This document shows, piece by piece, positions 26,032-35,900 of a DNA stretch of 64,000 nucleotides. Made by a program: the position numbers and the translations under genes. Source of the DNA: Corynebacterium sp. 74A (GTDB lineage: Bacteria > Actinomycetota > Actinomycetes > Mycobacteriales > Mycobacteriaceae). Within the stretch, counting starts at the first letter, position 1, and each line of letters starts with the position of its first letter. The stretch spans positions 108,082 through 172,081 of the forward strand of contig NZ_PQMG01000006.1 in the NCBI RefSeq assembly GCF_008930665.1, in the 5' to 3' direction. The notes beneath the pieces were generated by a model that saw nothing but the letters and a program-made list of their open reading frames with translations, ran no database searches and was not told the DNA's origin.

Positions 26032-26862
26032 CTAGCGGCAGAAGTCCGCGGCGTCCTCGATGAGCTGGCGGGCCTGCTGTGGGGTGGCGAGATAGTCTGC
26101 TGCGTAATAGCGCACCGTCTGTGCCTCGCTGAGCTCTCCGAGCGCGCCCTCATCGGCCCAGCTGGAATGACTGAACTCCTGGATGAGGGTGCGGGGCCAG
26201 GTCTCAGCGTTGGGCAGCTCAACCGTCTCTGCGCCGCCGCCGAGTTGCGGGTTGCGCAGGATCAGCCCGTCGAACTCGGAGGCGAGAGCACCGAGGAGGG
26301 CGGCACCATAGCCATCGCCGAAGCCGATGACCCGATCCACCCCCTGCAGCTGCCGGGCGGCGCTGCGGGCCTCGCGCACTGCGGTGCGGGCGGCCGTAGG
26401 CTCCGCAGGGTGCAGGGGATAGTGCACATCTATGACCCGCGCGCCGCTGCGCTGGGCCAGCGCGGCCACTAGCGGCTGCCAGTAAACCTCACGGAAGGCG
26501 CCGCCGCCGAAAAAGCCACTGCCGCCATGAACACTGACGATCGCCGTGGAGCTGGGATTATCGGCGGTGATGAGGGTGTGGCCGCCCAGCGGGGCGAGCT
26601 CCACTTGGTCGGTCCAGGCCACCTGCGGCATGCGATGATCCACCGCTGTGCCCAGCTGCAGAATCGCGGCATGGGTGGTGCGGTCCACGATGTGTGAGAC
26701 CCAGCGCTCGGCATCGGCCGGATCGGTGCGCCCGCCCTGCCACGGCGGTGTGAAACCCGGTGCAGGATAGTGCTCCGAGAAGTACCAGAGCAGCTGTTCG
26801 AGCTGCTCGGCGGCGGGCATCATCTCCACGGTTTCGGCGGCGGTGGTGGAGCTATCGGACAC
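26032..26862 (-). CDS. Alpha/beta-hydrolase-fold protein lacking nucleophile
   Basis: A 276-residue protein with the fold of HSL-type esterases: VSVHGGSGFFGGGAFREVYW is the oxyanion region and RVIDVHYPL follows as in that family. At the nucleophile elbow, relatives have G-D-S-A-G but this protein reads GFGDGYGAAL, with Gly184 in place of Ser. No clear acid or His follows near the C-terminus. It is either non-catalytic, perhaps a binding protein, or uses another residue. It converges on the VOC gene across 31 bases. Confidence 0.7.
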   Translation of the reverse strand: MSDSSTTAAETVEMMPAAEQLEQLLWYFSEHYPAPGFTPPWQGGRTDPADAERWVSHIVDRTTHAAILQLGTAVDHRMPQVAWTDQVELAPLGGHTLITADNPSSTAIVSVHGGSGFFGGGAFREVYWQPLVAALAQRSGARVIDVHYPLHPAEPTAARTAVREARSAARQLQGVDRVIGFGDGYGAALLGALASEFDGLILRNPQLGGGAETVELPNAETWPRTLIQEFSHSSWADEGALGELSEAQTVRYYAADYLATPQQARQLIEDAADFCR

Positions 26863-26940
26863 GAGAACATCCCCTTCACTAGGAATCGCGCATGGTGCCT
26901 AGATTCTAGCCAAGGAGATGTCTTGTGCTGCTGCGGGGTG

Positions 26941-28911
26941 CTACCAGATGCTCACCCGCTCCTCGGGGCGGATATACAGCGGGGAGCTCTCATCGATCTC
27001 GAAGGCCTCATAGAGCTCGGCCACGTTGCCGGCGATGAGGTTGCAGCGGAACTCGGCGGGGGAGTGCGGGTCCACAGCCAGGTAGGTCTTTTGTAGCTCG
27101 GGGCGGATCTTGGTGCGCCACACCCGAGCCCAGGAGACGAAGAGGCGCTGCAGGCCGGTGAGTTCCACATCCAGTTCGGGGCGTGCGCCCTCGGTGTCCA
27201 CACGCAGCTTCTCATCGGTGTCGAAGCTCAAGCCCTGATCATCGAGCCAGCGGCGATAAGCCACCACGGCGATGCCGAGGCCGCCGAGATCGCCAATATT
27301 CTCGCCGAGGGTGAACTCGCCGTTGACTCCGGCGCTGTCCTCCTCGGACTCGGCCAAGACGGAGGGCACCTGGCCGTCGAATTGCTGCACCAAGGTGGCG
27401 GTCAATTTCTCGAAGGCGGCGCGATCCTCGGCGCTCCACCAATCGTTGAGGTTGCCTTGGCCATCGTAGCGGGAGCCTTGGTCATCGAAGCCATGGCCGA
27501 TCTCGTGACCGATCACGGCACCGATGGCGCCGAAGTTGGTGGCGGCATCCGCATCCGGGGAGTAGAAGGGTGGGCGTAGGATCGCGGCCGGGAAAGTGAT
27601 GTCATTTTGCACTGGGTAGTAGAAGGCGTTGACCATCTGCGGCGGACAGAACCATTCCTCGCGGTCGGCGGGCTTGCCTACCTTGGCCACTTGGTAGTCG
27701 TGCTCGAAGGCGGAGGCGGCACGGGCATTAGCCACCACATCGGCACCGGCGGCCGAGACCTCGAAGTCATAGGAGCGCCAGGTGTCGGGGTAGCCGATCT
27801 TGGCCTTGAAGGTGCCCAGCTTCTCTAGGGCGCGCTCGCGGGTGGCGGGTGTCATCCACTCCAGTTGACTGATGCGCTCGCGGTAGGCACCCAGCAGATA
27901 GTCCACGAGGCGTTCCATTTCTGCCTTGTACTCCGGTGGGAAGTGCTTCTGCACAAAGAGTTGCCCGATCTCCTCAGAAACGGCCGAGTCGGCGAAGGAC
28001 ACAGCGCGACGCCATCGGGGCAGCTGTTCGGTCGAGCCCTGCAGCACACCGTTGTAGAAGCGGAAATTCTCCAGCTCAAGCTCGGTGGGCAGCATGGAGG
28101 CGAAGGAGGAGATGATGCTGCGGCACGCCCATAGGCGCAGGTCCTCGGGGGCGACCTCCGCGAGCAGGCTATCGATGAACTCGGGGAACTCCTTGTTGCG
28201 CACAATGACGGTGGTGTCGGGCTCAAGCCCGCTCGCCAGCAGGAACTCGCGGCTAAACTCGGGCAGCTCAGAGATAGCGATCGGGTTATAGCTCTTCTGC
28301 GCATCGCGCGACGCCACCACATCGCGGTGCCCAGAGGCGATCCGAGTTTCAAAGGCCACGATGCGTCCTGCAGCATCGGCGGCCGCATCTCCCTCTGCAA
28401 CACCGGCGAGCTCGAGCATGGTGGCCACATGCTGCTCATAGGCCTGAAGCACCGAGGCGTGAGCCTTTTCGCGATAATAGGCTTCGTTCGGCAGACCCAG
28501 ACCGGACTGGTCCGCCCAAGCGACAACGTTTTCGCTGCCGGCATCCTTGGCCATGTAGCAGCCCAACAACGAGGGCACACCCTCGCGGTAGAGTTTCCCA
28601 GTCGCGTGGGCGAAGCGGGTCTTATCTACCCCAGCGTCGGTGTCAGGGGTGGCGGGATGGATGCCTTGGGAGATGGCGTCGATAAGCGGAGCAATGGGCG
28701 CAATACCGGCTTGGTTAATGCCCTCAGTGTCCATGAAGGAAGAGTAGAGAGCACTGGCGCGCGAGGAGCCACCCTCGATGAGGGCGCGGACATCATCCTC
28801 GGCGCGATCGCGCAGTTTATGGAAGGCACCGTAGATGCCGCGGTCGGCAGGGATTGTAATGGAATCGATCCAATCCCCGTTGACAAGGTCAAACAAATCA
28901 TAAAGTTTCAT
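26941..28911 (-). CDS. M13-family metallopeptidase (PepO-like)
   Basis: A 656-residue neprilysin-type zinc endopeptidase without a signal peptide, so cytoplasmic. GHEIGHGFDDQG carries HExxH (first His at about 469), and GENIGDLGGLGIA supplies the third zinc ligand Glu and the conserved Asp. The N-terminal M13_N domain covers about residues 1-400 and NAFYYPVQNDITFPAAIL is the substrate-site block. It likely degrades oligopeptides. ATG 28911 is preferred to the GTG two codons upstream. It is divergent from the next gene, with only 51 bases between starts. A reverse copy of the dispersed motif lies inside (28672-28687). Confidence 0.93.
   Translation of the reverse strand: MKLYDLFDLVNGDWIDSITIPADRGIYGAFHKLRDRAEDDVRALIEGGSSRASALYSSFMDTEGINQAGIAPIAPLIDAISQGIHPATPDTDAGVDKTRFAHATGKLYREGVPSLLGCYMAKDAGSENVVAWADQSGLGLPNEAYYREKAHASVLQAYEQHVATMLELAGVAEGDAAADAAGRIVAFETRIASGHRDVVASRDAQKSYNPIAISELPEFSREFLLASGLEPDTTVIVRNKEFPEFIDSLLAEVAPEDLRLWACRSIISSFASMLPTELELENFRFYNGVLQGSTEQLPRWRRAVSFADSAVSEEIGQLFVQKHFPPEYKAEMERLVDYLLGAYRERISQLEWMTPATRERALEKLGTFKAKIGYPDTWRSYDFEVSAAGADVVANARAASAFEHDYQVAKVGKPADREEWFCPPQMVNAFYYPVQNDITFPAAILRPPFYSPDADAATNFGAIGAVIGHEIGHGFDDQGSRYDGQGNLNDWWSAEDRAAFEKLTATLVQQFDGQVPSVLAESEEDSAGVNGEFTLGENIGDLGGLGIAVVAYRRWLDDQGLSFDTDEKLRVDTEGARPELDVELTGLQRLFVSWARVWRTKIRPELQKTYLAVDPHSPAEFRCNLIAGNVAELYEAFEIDESSPLYIRPEERVSIW
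28672..28687 (-). repeat. Copy of dispersed motif GCTTATCGACGCCATC
   Basis: Exact 12-mer core on the minus strand, inside the M13 peptidase gene. Confidence 0.75.
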
Positions 28912-28962
28912 AGGCACCAGCGTAGTGAGAGCGTGTCCTACTGCCCACCTACACTGGTGGCT

Positions 28963-29721
28963 ATGCGCAATTACTTGAAACCGTCCGCCGGCGCGAAAAG
29001 CTGGTGGGCATTGATGATTGCGGTGAGTGTTGTGCTGGCGTTGCCGCTGGCTATCAATGCCGCAATCCCTGAGCGCCTCAGTGCGGGCGCAAAGCCGGTG
29101 GTGCTTACCGGCGTGAATAACAACTGGGAGATACCCGTCTATTTGGACCCGACGCAGCAGCAGATGCAGCCTTCCTGTTCATACGACGGTACCGATCCGC
29201 TGGTGACCTCCTTCAATTGTCACGGCGCGCGAATCACCTCCACTGTCGTTGACAGCACTGATGATCCGGTGCTGACTCTGCAGCGCATGGTGCGGGCCAT
29301 TCGCGTGACCGGACTGCCCACGGATGAGGCTGTGTTTTCTCTCAAAGTGAACAGTGAGGATGTCAGCGAGGCCTATGTGATCGCCAGTGATAGCGGCTAC
29401 GTGGCCTTCTCTGCCGTCGGCACCGGTGAACACGAGGGAACAACAATGGTGGCGCTTGTCTCTGGTGACTATGCGCCAAGTATCGGGGCCGCAGTGTTTG
29501 CTTCGCTCACCGGCGAGGAACCGGTGGTGCTAGCCGATAAGGGCGAGGTGGTTTACGGCAAGGAACTCCTCAAAGGCGAGTATCCACTCGCGCCACGGGT
29601 GTATCCCGAGCAGCTGCAACGCCAGCTGGATGGGAAGGCCGCCCCCTCCGAACACCGCTCGGATAAAGCCCCCGCCGAGGAGCCCGTGCAGGCCCTGAGC
29701 CGAGAAAAGGATGTGGCATGA
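28963..29721 (+). CDS. Membrane-anchored protein of unknown function
   Basis: A 252-residue protein with one N-terminal membrane helix (ALMIAVSVVLALPLAINAAI, about residues 17-36) and an extracytoplasmic remainder. Two Cys (CSYDG and FNCHG) could form a disulfide. The C-terminal 40 residues are charged and Pro/Ala-rich. I do not recognise a domain; similar proteins occur next to PrsW-type proteases in corynebacteria. A -10-like TACACT lies 8 bases before the ATG, so the mRNA may be leaderless. Its TGA overlaps the ATG of the PrsW gene, so the two are coupled. Confidence 0.75.
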   Translation: MRNYLKPSAGAKSWWALMIAVSVVLALPLAINAAIPERLSAGAKPVVLTGVNNNWEIPVYLDPTQQQMQPSCSYDGTDPLVTSFNCHGARITSTVVDSTDDPVLTLQRMVRAIRVTGLPTDEAVFSLKVNSEDVSEAYVIASDSGYVAFSAVGTGEHEGTTMVALVSGDYAPSIGAAVFASLTGEEPVVLADKGEVVYGKELLKGEYPLAPRVYPEQLQRQLDGKAAPSEHRSDKAPAEEPVQALSREKDVA

Positions 29722-30626
29722 GCACGATATACCGCATCACCTTGATCGTCATGATCGTCATCTGCGTACCCATCGGCCTAGGGCTGGTTGGCGGCACCGC
29801 GGTGCTTTCCCCGCAGGGCATCGGCGTGGGTATTCTCTGCGCCCTGCTCTATGCGGTGGTGATTATCTCGCTGCTCCGCCGCACCCCGCTGTGGCCCTCT
29901 GCCCGCACCGCGCCGGAGCTGCGCCGCAACCACGTGCTGTGGTGGGCGGTCGCAGCGATGAGCTGGGGCGCATTCGCCTCCTTCGGGCTCACCATGCTTT
30001 CGGGTGGGCCGATCATGGCACTGACCTCCAAGCTCGGCTGGGACAAAGTAGAAGCCTCTTTAGGAGGCGCCTATCCGGAGGAAATCTCCAAAGCCCTAGG
30101 CGTGGTCATCATCATTTTTTCCTTCCGCTTCCTCAACCGCCCGTGGCATGGCTTTATCACCGGTGCGCTCGTGGGGCTCGGTTTTGAAATCACCGAGAAC
30201 CTGCTCTATGGCACCATCGGCGCGGTGTATCACCCCGCCTCGGATCTCTGGGGAGCGCTGCATATGTGGGGCTTGCGCACCCTCTTAGGCGTGGGGCTGC
30301 ACGTGGTGCTCTCCGCGATCGCCGGCTGGGGTGTGGGGTATGCCCTGCTAGGCGGACCGCAGGTGGCTCGTTTATCGACGCCACGCCGCATCCTCATCGC
30401 CCTCGGCTGGCTGCTGGCCTCCTTCGCGGGCCACTTCTGGTGGAACCTACAGTGGGGAAACACGGTGGCGATGGGCGTCTCCATCGCATTGGCGGGCTGC
30501 TACATATACGGTCTGTTCATCGTTCTTCTTGTGCGGCTATCGAAACAAGCGAAGCGCGATACAGGCTATGTCCTCTGCGACAAGCCACTCTTGTCACCCC
30601 CGCCTAGAACTTCAGTATCGTCATAG
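29718..30626 (+). CDS. PrsW-family intramembrane metalloprotease
   Basis: A 302-residue polytopic membrane protein of the PrsW/CAAX-protease-like family. Catalytic marks are PEEISKAL (Glu-Glu pair), the helix GLGFEITENLLY, LHVVLSAIAGWGVGYAL with an essential-type His, and FAGHFWWNLQW with another. PrsW of Bacillus starts site-1 cleavage of an anti-sigma factor; no anti-sigma gene is adjacent here. Coupled by an ATGA overlap to the upstream membrane-anchored protein, which is a candidate partner or substrate (inference). A near-copy of the dispersed motif lies at 30370. Confidence 0.87.
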   Translation: MSTIYRITLIVMIVICVPIGLGLVGGTAVLSPQGIGVGILCALLYAVVIISLLRRTPLWPSARTAPELRRNHVLWWAVAAMSWGAFASFGLTMLSGGPIMALTSKLGWDKVEASLGGAYPEEISKALGVVIIIFSFRFLNRPWHGFITGALVGLGFEITENLLYGTIGAVYHPASDLWGALHMWGLRTLLGVGLHVVLSAIAGWGVGYALLGGPQVARLSTPRRILIALGWLLASFAGHFWWNLQWGNTVAMGVSIALAGCYIYGLFIVLLVRLSKQAKRDTGYVLCDKPLLSPPPRTSVSS

Positions 30627-30641
30627 ATTAATTTTTCAACT

Positions 30642-31055
30642 ATGAAAAAGATACTGAGCTACGCTGCCCTTGCCACCGCAGCGGCGTGCCTAGCGGCCTG
30701 TGGTGACTCTGGTGAAACCACCACTGACAACGTCACCGAAACTACCTCCGTGAACGGAGAGACGTCCCAGGTAGAAACCGTCACTGAGACCGAGAGCGCT
30801 GCACCCGCCACCCGCACCCCCGTCGGTGGTACTGCGCCCTGCGAGATCCGTGCCTACTCCAATAACGCCGAGGATGATCTCCTCGACGATGACGTGGTGC
30901 GTGCCGGGGTGGATAAGCCCCGCGTGACCCAGCTGGTGCAGGACCAGTGCGGCAGTGCCACCTTCGACGATGATCACTGGACCTACCGTGATGGGGCCAT
31001 CGAGGTGGAAGTGCTCGAGGATGGCACTGTCGATGAAATCGATGTAGACGACTAA
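30642..31055 (+). CDS. Small acidic lipoprotein
   Basis: A 137-residue protein with a lipoprotein signal peptide: MKK, a hydrophobic stretch, and lipobox LAAC (Cys20). A Thr/Glu-rich linker follows (about 22-65), then a compact acidic domain with two Cys (GTAPCEIRAY and QDQCGSATF). It is probably exposed on the outer face of the membrane. No known domain was recognised. It follows the PrsW gene by 15 bases and ends at a strong terminator, so the three genes look like one unit. Confidence 0.8.
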   Translation: MKKILSYAALATAAACLAACGDSGETTTDNVTETTSVNGETSQVETVTETESAAPATRTPVGGTAPCEIRAYSNNAEDDLLDDDVVRAGVDKPRVTQLVQDQCGSATFDDDHWTYRDGAIEVEVLEDGTVDEIDVDD

Positions 31056-31078
31056 AACAACGGCCACGGCCACACCAG

Positions 31079-31121
31079 ACCCCCAGCGGCGCACAGCTCA
31101 GTGCGGTTCGCTGGGGGTTTT
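31079..31121 (+). terminator. Intrinsic terminator after lipoprotein gene
   Basis: ACCCCCAGCG (31079-31088) pairs with CGCTGGGGGT (31109-31118), followed by TTTT; a CGCAC/GTGCG inner stem extends it. Confidence 0.88.
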
Positions 31122-31232
31122 CTGTGTGGCTGTGGCTATGTGGTTGCGGGGAGCCGGTCTCGCACCCCGCATCGAGCGCCCAGCCTCTGCAGTGCGATCG
31201 CGCAGGGGGTGTTCTCCCCTAATCTGTAGCGT

Positions 31233-32846
31233 ATGACTATTAACCAGATCGCTGACGAGTATGTGAAAGCGAGTATTGCACTCTCGCCCGAGTTCGCTAC
31301 TGCCTTGGGCTTGGAGGAGAACCAAGACCGCTGGGGCGATTACTCCCCTGCGGGGGTTGAGGCCGAGGCTGACCTAGCGCGGGAGACCATGAGGAAGCTG
31401 CAGCAGGCCGAGCCGGCGGACGAGGGCGAGTCGGTGACGAAGGCGGCGATGCTCGATCGCCTCGGCGTGGCCTTGGATCGCCACGCGCTGGGAGAACCTT
31501 TAAGGGATCTCAATAACATTGCCTGCCCGATTCAGAGTGTGCGCGACACCCTGGCGCAGATGGACACCTCCACTGCAGAGGGCAAGGCCAATGTGGCCGC
31601 GCGTATTGCGCGCATGGGCGAGGCCTATCGCGGATACGCCCAGACCCTCGCCGAGGGCGCCTCCCGCGGCCTGGTGCCCGCGCAGCGGCAGGTGCAGCGC
31701 GGTATCGAGCAGCTGCAGGCCATGGCCGCCGAGCAATCCCTGCTGGATGTCTATGGCGCGGAGGCCGAGGCCACCGCCGAGCAGGTGGCGGCGGGCAAGC
31801 AGGCAGCCGCGGAGCTGGCCACCTTCTTGGAGGAGCGGATCGCACCCCACGCCACCGCCGCGGATGGGGTGGGCCGGGAGCGCTACGAGGTGGCCAGCCA
31901 CCTGTGGGTGGGTCACCGCATCGATCTGGACGATACCTATGAGTGGGGTTTGGAAGAGCTGCAGCGGATCATCGCCGAGCAAGAGGTCTGCGCCGCCGAG
32001 CTCTATGGGGAGGGCACCAGCCCCACCGCGGCTTTTGAGCGGCTCAACGCCGATCCCGCCTATCAATTGCACGGCGTGGATGAGCTGCAGCAGTGGATGC
32101 AGCAGATCGCCGATGATGTGATCGCGAAAATGAACGGCACCTATTTCGATATCCCCGAGCCGGTGCAGCGCATCGAGTGCTGCATCGACAAGGCCGGCAC
32201 CGGCGGCATCTTCTACACCGAGCCCTCGGCGGATTTCTCCCGCCCGGGCCGCATGTGGTGGTCCGTGCCGGAGGGCGAGGACACGTTCAATACCTGGCAG
32301 GAGCTCACCACCGTCTACCACGAGGGCGTGCCCGGCCATCACCTGCAGCTGGGCCAGCAGGTCTATGAGGCCGAGCACCTCAATAGCTGGCGCCGCCAGA
32401 TGGGATTCAACTCCGGCCATGCCGAGGGCTGGGCGCTCTATGCGGAGCGCTTCATGGATGAGTTCGGGTTCCTTCCCGATGCCGGCTACCGCATGGGCAT
32501 GCTCGATGGGCAGCGTCTCCGCGCGGCGCGTGTGGCCCTGGACATCGGCGTGCACCTGGGTAAAACCACTCCCGATGGTGGCACCTGGGATGCGGACTAT
32601 GCCTGGCAGTTCATGAAGAACAACGTGGCCATGGCCGATGGCTTCCTCCGCTTCGAGGTGGATCGCTACCTGGGCTGGCCGGGGCAAGCTCCCTCCTACA
32701 AGGTGGGCCAGCGCCTGTGGGAGCAGCTGCGCGATGACTTCTTGGCGGCCCGCCCCGGCGAGCTGAAGGAGTTCCACCGCCTCGCGCTGCGCGAGGGCAC
32801 GCTCCCACTGGGCGTGCTGCGCGAGGTGGTCATGGCTCAGGCCTAG
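31233..32846 (+). CDS. DUF885 peptidase-like protein
   Basis: A 537-residue protein of the DUF885 family, predicted zinc metallopeptidases. The metal site is VYHEGVPGHHLQLGQQ (HEGVPGHH at 363-370), followed by GFNSGHAEGWALYAERFMDE, whose Glu would be the third ligand. The N-terminal part is helical, with family block SHLWVGHRIDLDDTYEWGLEEL (split). There is no signal peptide, so it acts in the cytoplasm. The substrate is unknown. Convergent with emb, with a terminator between. Confidence 0.87.
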   Translation: MTINQIADEYVKASIALSPEFATALGLEENQDRWGDYSPAGVEAEADLARETMRKLQQAEPADEGESVTKAAMLDRLGVALDRHALGEPLRDLNNIACPIQSVRDTLAQMDTSTAEGKANVAARIARMGEAYRGYAQTLAEGASRGLVPAQRQVQRGIEQLQAMAAEQSLLDVYGAEAEATAEQVAAGKQAAAELATFLEERIAPHATAADGVGRERYEVASHLWVGHRIDLDDTYEWGLEELQRIIAEQEVCAAELYGEGTSPTAAFERLNADPAYQLHGVDELQQWMQQIADDVIAKMNGTYFDIPEPVQRIECCIDKAGTGGIFYTEPSADFSRPGRMWWSVPEGEDTFNTWQELTTVYHEGVPGHHLQLGQQVYEAEHLNSWRRQMGFNSGHAEGWALYAERFMDEFGFLPDAGYRMGMLDGQRLRAARVALDIGVHLGKTTPDGGTWDADYAWQFMKNNVAMADGFLRFEVDRYLGWPGQAPSYKVGQRLWEQLRDDFLAARPGELKEFHRLALREGTLPLGVLREVVMAQA

Positions 32847-32850
32847 GGAT

Positions 32851-32867
32851 GCTTATCGACGCCGCCC
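32851..32867 (+). repeat. Copy of dispersed motif GCTTATCGACGCCGCCC
   Basis: Exact 17-mer four bases after the DUF885 stop, identical to the copy at 14941. Confidence 0.85.
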
Positions 32868-32915
32868 CGCAGGCCGGTGATAGTCCCAGTGTGGCGGCGG
32901 CGCTCAGCAGAAGAC

Positions 32916-32952
32916 GGCGATCACAGCATCAGTGCTGTAACCGCCGCCTTTT
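32916..32952 (+). terminator. Terminator between DUF885 gene and emb
   Basis: GGCGATCACAGCA (32916-32928) pairs with TGCTGTAACCGCC (32933-32945) with two imperfect positions and a 4-nt loop; GCCTTTT follows. It lies between convergent genes. Confidence 0.75.
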
Positions 32953-32983
32953 GTCGATTCGCTCGGCGCGGGGCTGAGGTGGG

Positions 32984-35900
32984 CTAGTTGCGGAAGGTCT
33001 GCATCTTCGATGGTTTCCACAACCCAGAGCGGGTGATGGTCTCGGTGTCGATCGCGGCCTCCTTAGGCGCCTCGCCCTCAGAGTTGGTACGTAGTGCGTA
33101 GTACTGCAGGCTGCCCCAGTCGCGCTTCCAATCATTCTTCAGATAGCCCGGCGCCTCATAGGAGGTATTCACTGCCTCGGCGGTGCCGAGGGCGCCACCG
33201 CCGGTGAAGTCCTGAAAGCCCGAGAGGGATTCCTTACCGGGCTTATCCGGTGAGATTCGATAGCGCGGAATCTCGGTGACACCGGCATAGTGATCAAAGC
33301 TGCGCTGATCTGGGAACTGTAGGGCCACCGGCCAGTCGAGCAGGCCAGGGGTGTCGCTGCCAATGAGCGTGTTTACGGAGGCCAATGTGGGCACGCGCGG
33401 CGGGGTGAAGGCCAGCCAGTGGCCTGGGTAGAGGGAATCATCCTCGGCCTTAATACGGATCACGTTGGCCTCACCGGGGAGATCGGCCAGCGGGACGCGC
33501 AGGTTGCGCCAGATATCGTCGCGGAAGGCGTCGATGGGCTCGTATTCGCCGAGCATCTCCACGGAGCCATCGGCGTCGCGGTGGCCGTATTCCACCACCA
33601 AGGTTTCGCCCTCGATGGGATCGCCATTAACGTCTTTGCGCTCGGTGGAGCCGGCGGCGGTGATCACCACGATGGGCGCATCCTCGCTGCGCTCAGCCGG
33701 CAGGGAGAACCAGTCACTGGTCACCGCGGCTGGGATCTGATCATTCTGGCGATAGGAGCCCAGCACCGGCACCTGTGCTGGGTCGAGGCCGAAGGGCAGC
33801 TTGGCGTGGGAGCCGTTGATGCCGGTTGTGGTGTTGAAGCCGCCCTCGGTGCCCACCGGCTGGCCCACCACCGATTCCTGGATCTCGATGGTGGTTTGGG
33901 GGCCGTCGAGCGCCTCCGCGGCGCTTTCCGGCCAGGCGCGGTAGCCGGAGACGTCCAAGCGCACCGGCAGATTATTGGGCCCGAAGCCATAGGAGTTCTC
34001 GCCATTATCCAGCGAGTCCTTGAGGTCCTTGCCATCGGCAGGGGCGAGGAAGGAATCATTGGTATTGGTCTCAATCACGGCGTCATTGGCCAGCTGGCCG
34101 GTGGTTCCGCTCAGCTCGCGGACGTTGCCGGTGCCAATGGAGTACTGCGGCCACTGCTGCAGGAAGCTCTTGGCAAAGGAACCATAGCTGATGATCAAAA
34201 TGCCCACGCAGGCAATAGCGATGGGGGCGGCCAAAAGCTGGCCGGTCCGGGAATGGGAGGCCGCTTTTTGGGCCTGCTGTTCCCGCTCGCTCTCGCGCTG
34301 GGCGGCGGCCATGGCCTCGTCCTTGGTGGGGCTCTTCGACAGCGCATCGGCCATGCGGGCCTGCCGGGCGTTGTCCTCTTGTTCCGCGGCGGAGACATTT
34401 TGCGGCCGCCGCAGTGTGTCGAGGAAGGAGTACACCACGGCGATGCCGACCACCACCAGAGTGAACACGAGGGCGACGGTGGTGAACTCGATACCAAAGA
34501 TCTGCGGGGTCTTATCCCACCACGGCACACCGAAGCTGGAGACGTACCACCAGCCATTGATGCCGGCGAGGCTCACCGCACCCACCGCCATCACCGCAGC
34601 ACCCAAGAAGAGCCGGGTAGAGCGAGACTGGCGGGCGTAGCTGGCCAAGGATACCGCCGCCACGGCGGCCACGGCGGCGCTAAGCCCAGCCCACACACCG
34701 AAGTGGTGGGTCCACTTGGTGGGGGTGAACGTCATGAAGAACATGGCGCCGGCGAACACCAACAAGAGTCGAGTGATGGAGGCGGCATTGGTACCCGGAA
34801 TAGAGGTGGAGCGCACCTTGGCGTAGAGCACCACGGCGAGGGCAAAAAACGCCATGAGCACAGGGAAACGGCGGGCCACCGAACCGTCCACGCTGCCGAG
34901 CAGCAGGGCGGCATAGCGGCTGTATTCCTGGTACCAGGCCAGGGAGGGGCCCACCAGTCCGCGCACCCTAGTGGACTCCAAAGCCGAGGCCAGGGACTGA
35001 TCGCCAAAGACGGCCACGATCACGGCGGTACCGGCGGCCAGGAAGGGGGCGATGATCGCCGCAACATTGAAGGCGGTGGGGCCGGAGCCCATGATCTTCA
35101 ACCGCGCCACCAGGATCTTCACTAGGGCGGCGAGGCTGACGAGCAGCGCCGCCACGGCCATCAGGCCGGTGGGCCCGGCCGACAGCGAGAAGGCGGCGGC
35201 GAGCACACCGAGGGCGGCGGGAAAGAGACGGGAGGTTGCGATGGCACGCTCGAAGCACACCCAGGTGACCACCACGCCCAGGGCGATAATCGGCTCGGGG
35301 CGCAGGCCGTTGTTGTAGGCAGTCCAAAAAGCGAGGAACAGCAGCGCTGCGGACCAGCGAGCGATGCGTCGAGAAGCAACGGCCTCGCCGAGACGCGGCA
35401 GCATGGATTTCGACACAAACAGCCAGGTGAGAATGGCGGCCACCAGCTGCGGCAGACGCATCCACATCGAGGCGGTAGAGATCTGCGACATCGCCGCCAG
35501 CAGGTCATAGTAGGGGGAGCCGAAGGGCGACTCCGGCACGCCGTACCAGCGGTAATAGTTGGCGATATAGTCAGCGTGCTCGCTGGCGCGGGCCATGGTG
35601 AGGATGAAGCCATCATCGGAGGTATTGCCGCCAAAGACGTACCAGAAGGCGATACCGGCCAGCACCACGAGATCCGTGACGCGCAGCGTCTTCCACTCCG
35701 CGGGAATCTCCATAAAGCCACGGCCATCGGCACGATCCAGGCGGTAGAGCGCGGCCAAAGAGGCCAGGGTGAGCAGTACGCCGCCGATCATGCACGCCAG
35801 CTTCAGCGGGGTGGGCGAGGAGGTGAAGCGGGAGTTGATCTCCACCTGGGCGCTCAGCCCCTGATCCACCAGCGCCTGATAGTTCTCGCCCGTGTCATCG

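Noticed and set aside
33419..35125. A 568-codon plus-strand open frame opposite emb
   Set aside because: It lies wholly antisense to a certain gene, is rich in Gly/His/Val as expected from GC-rich third positions, and has no domain.
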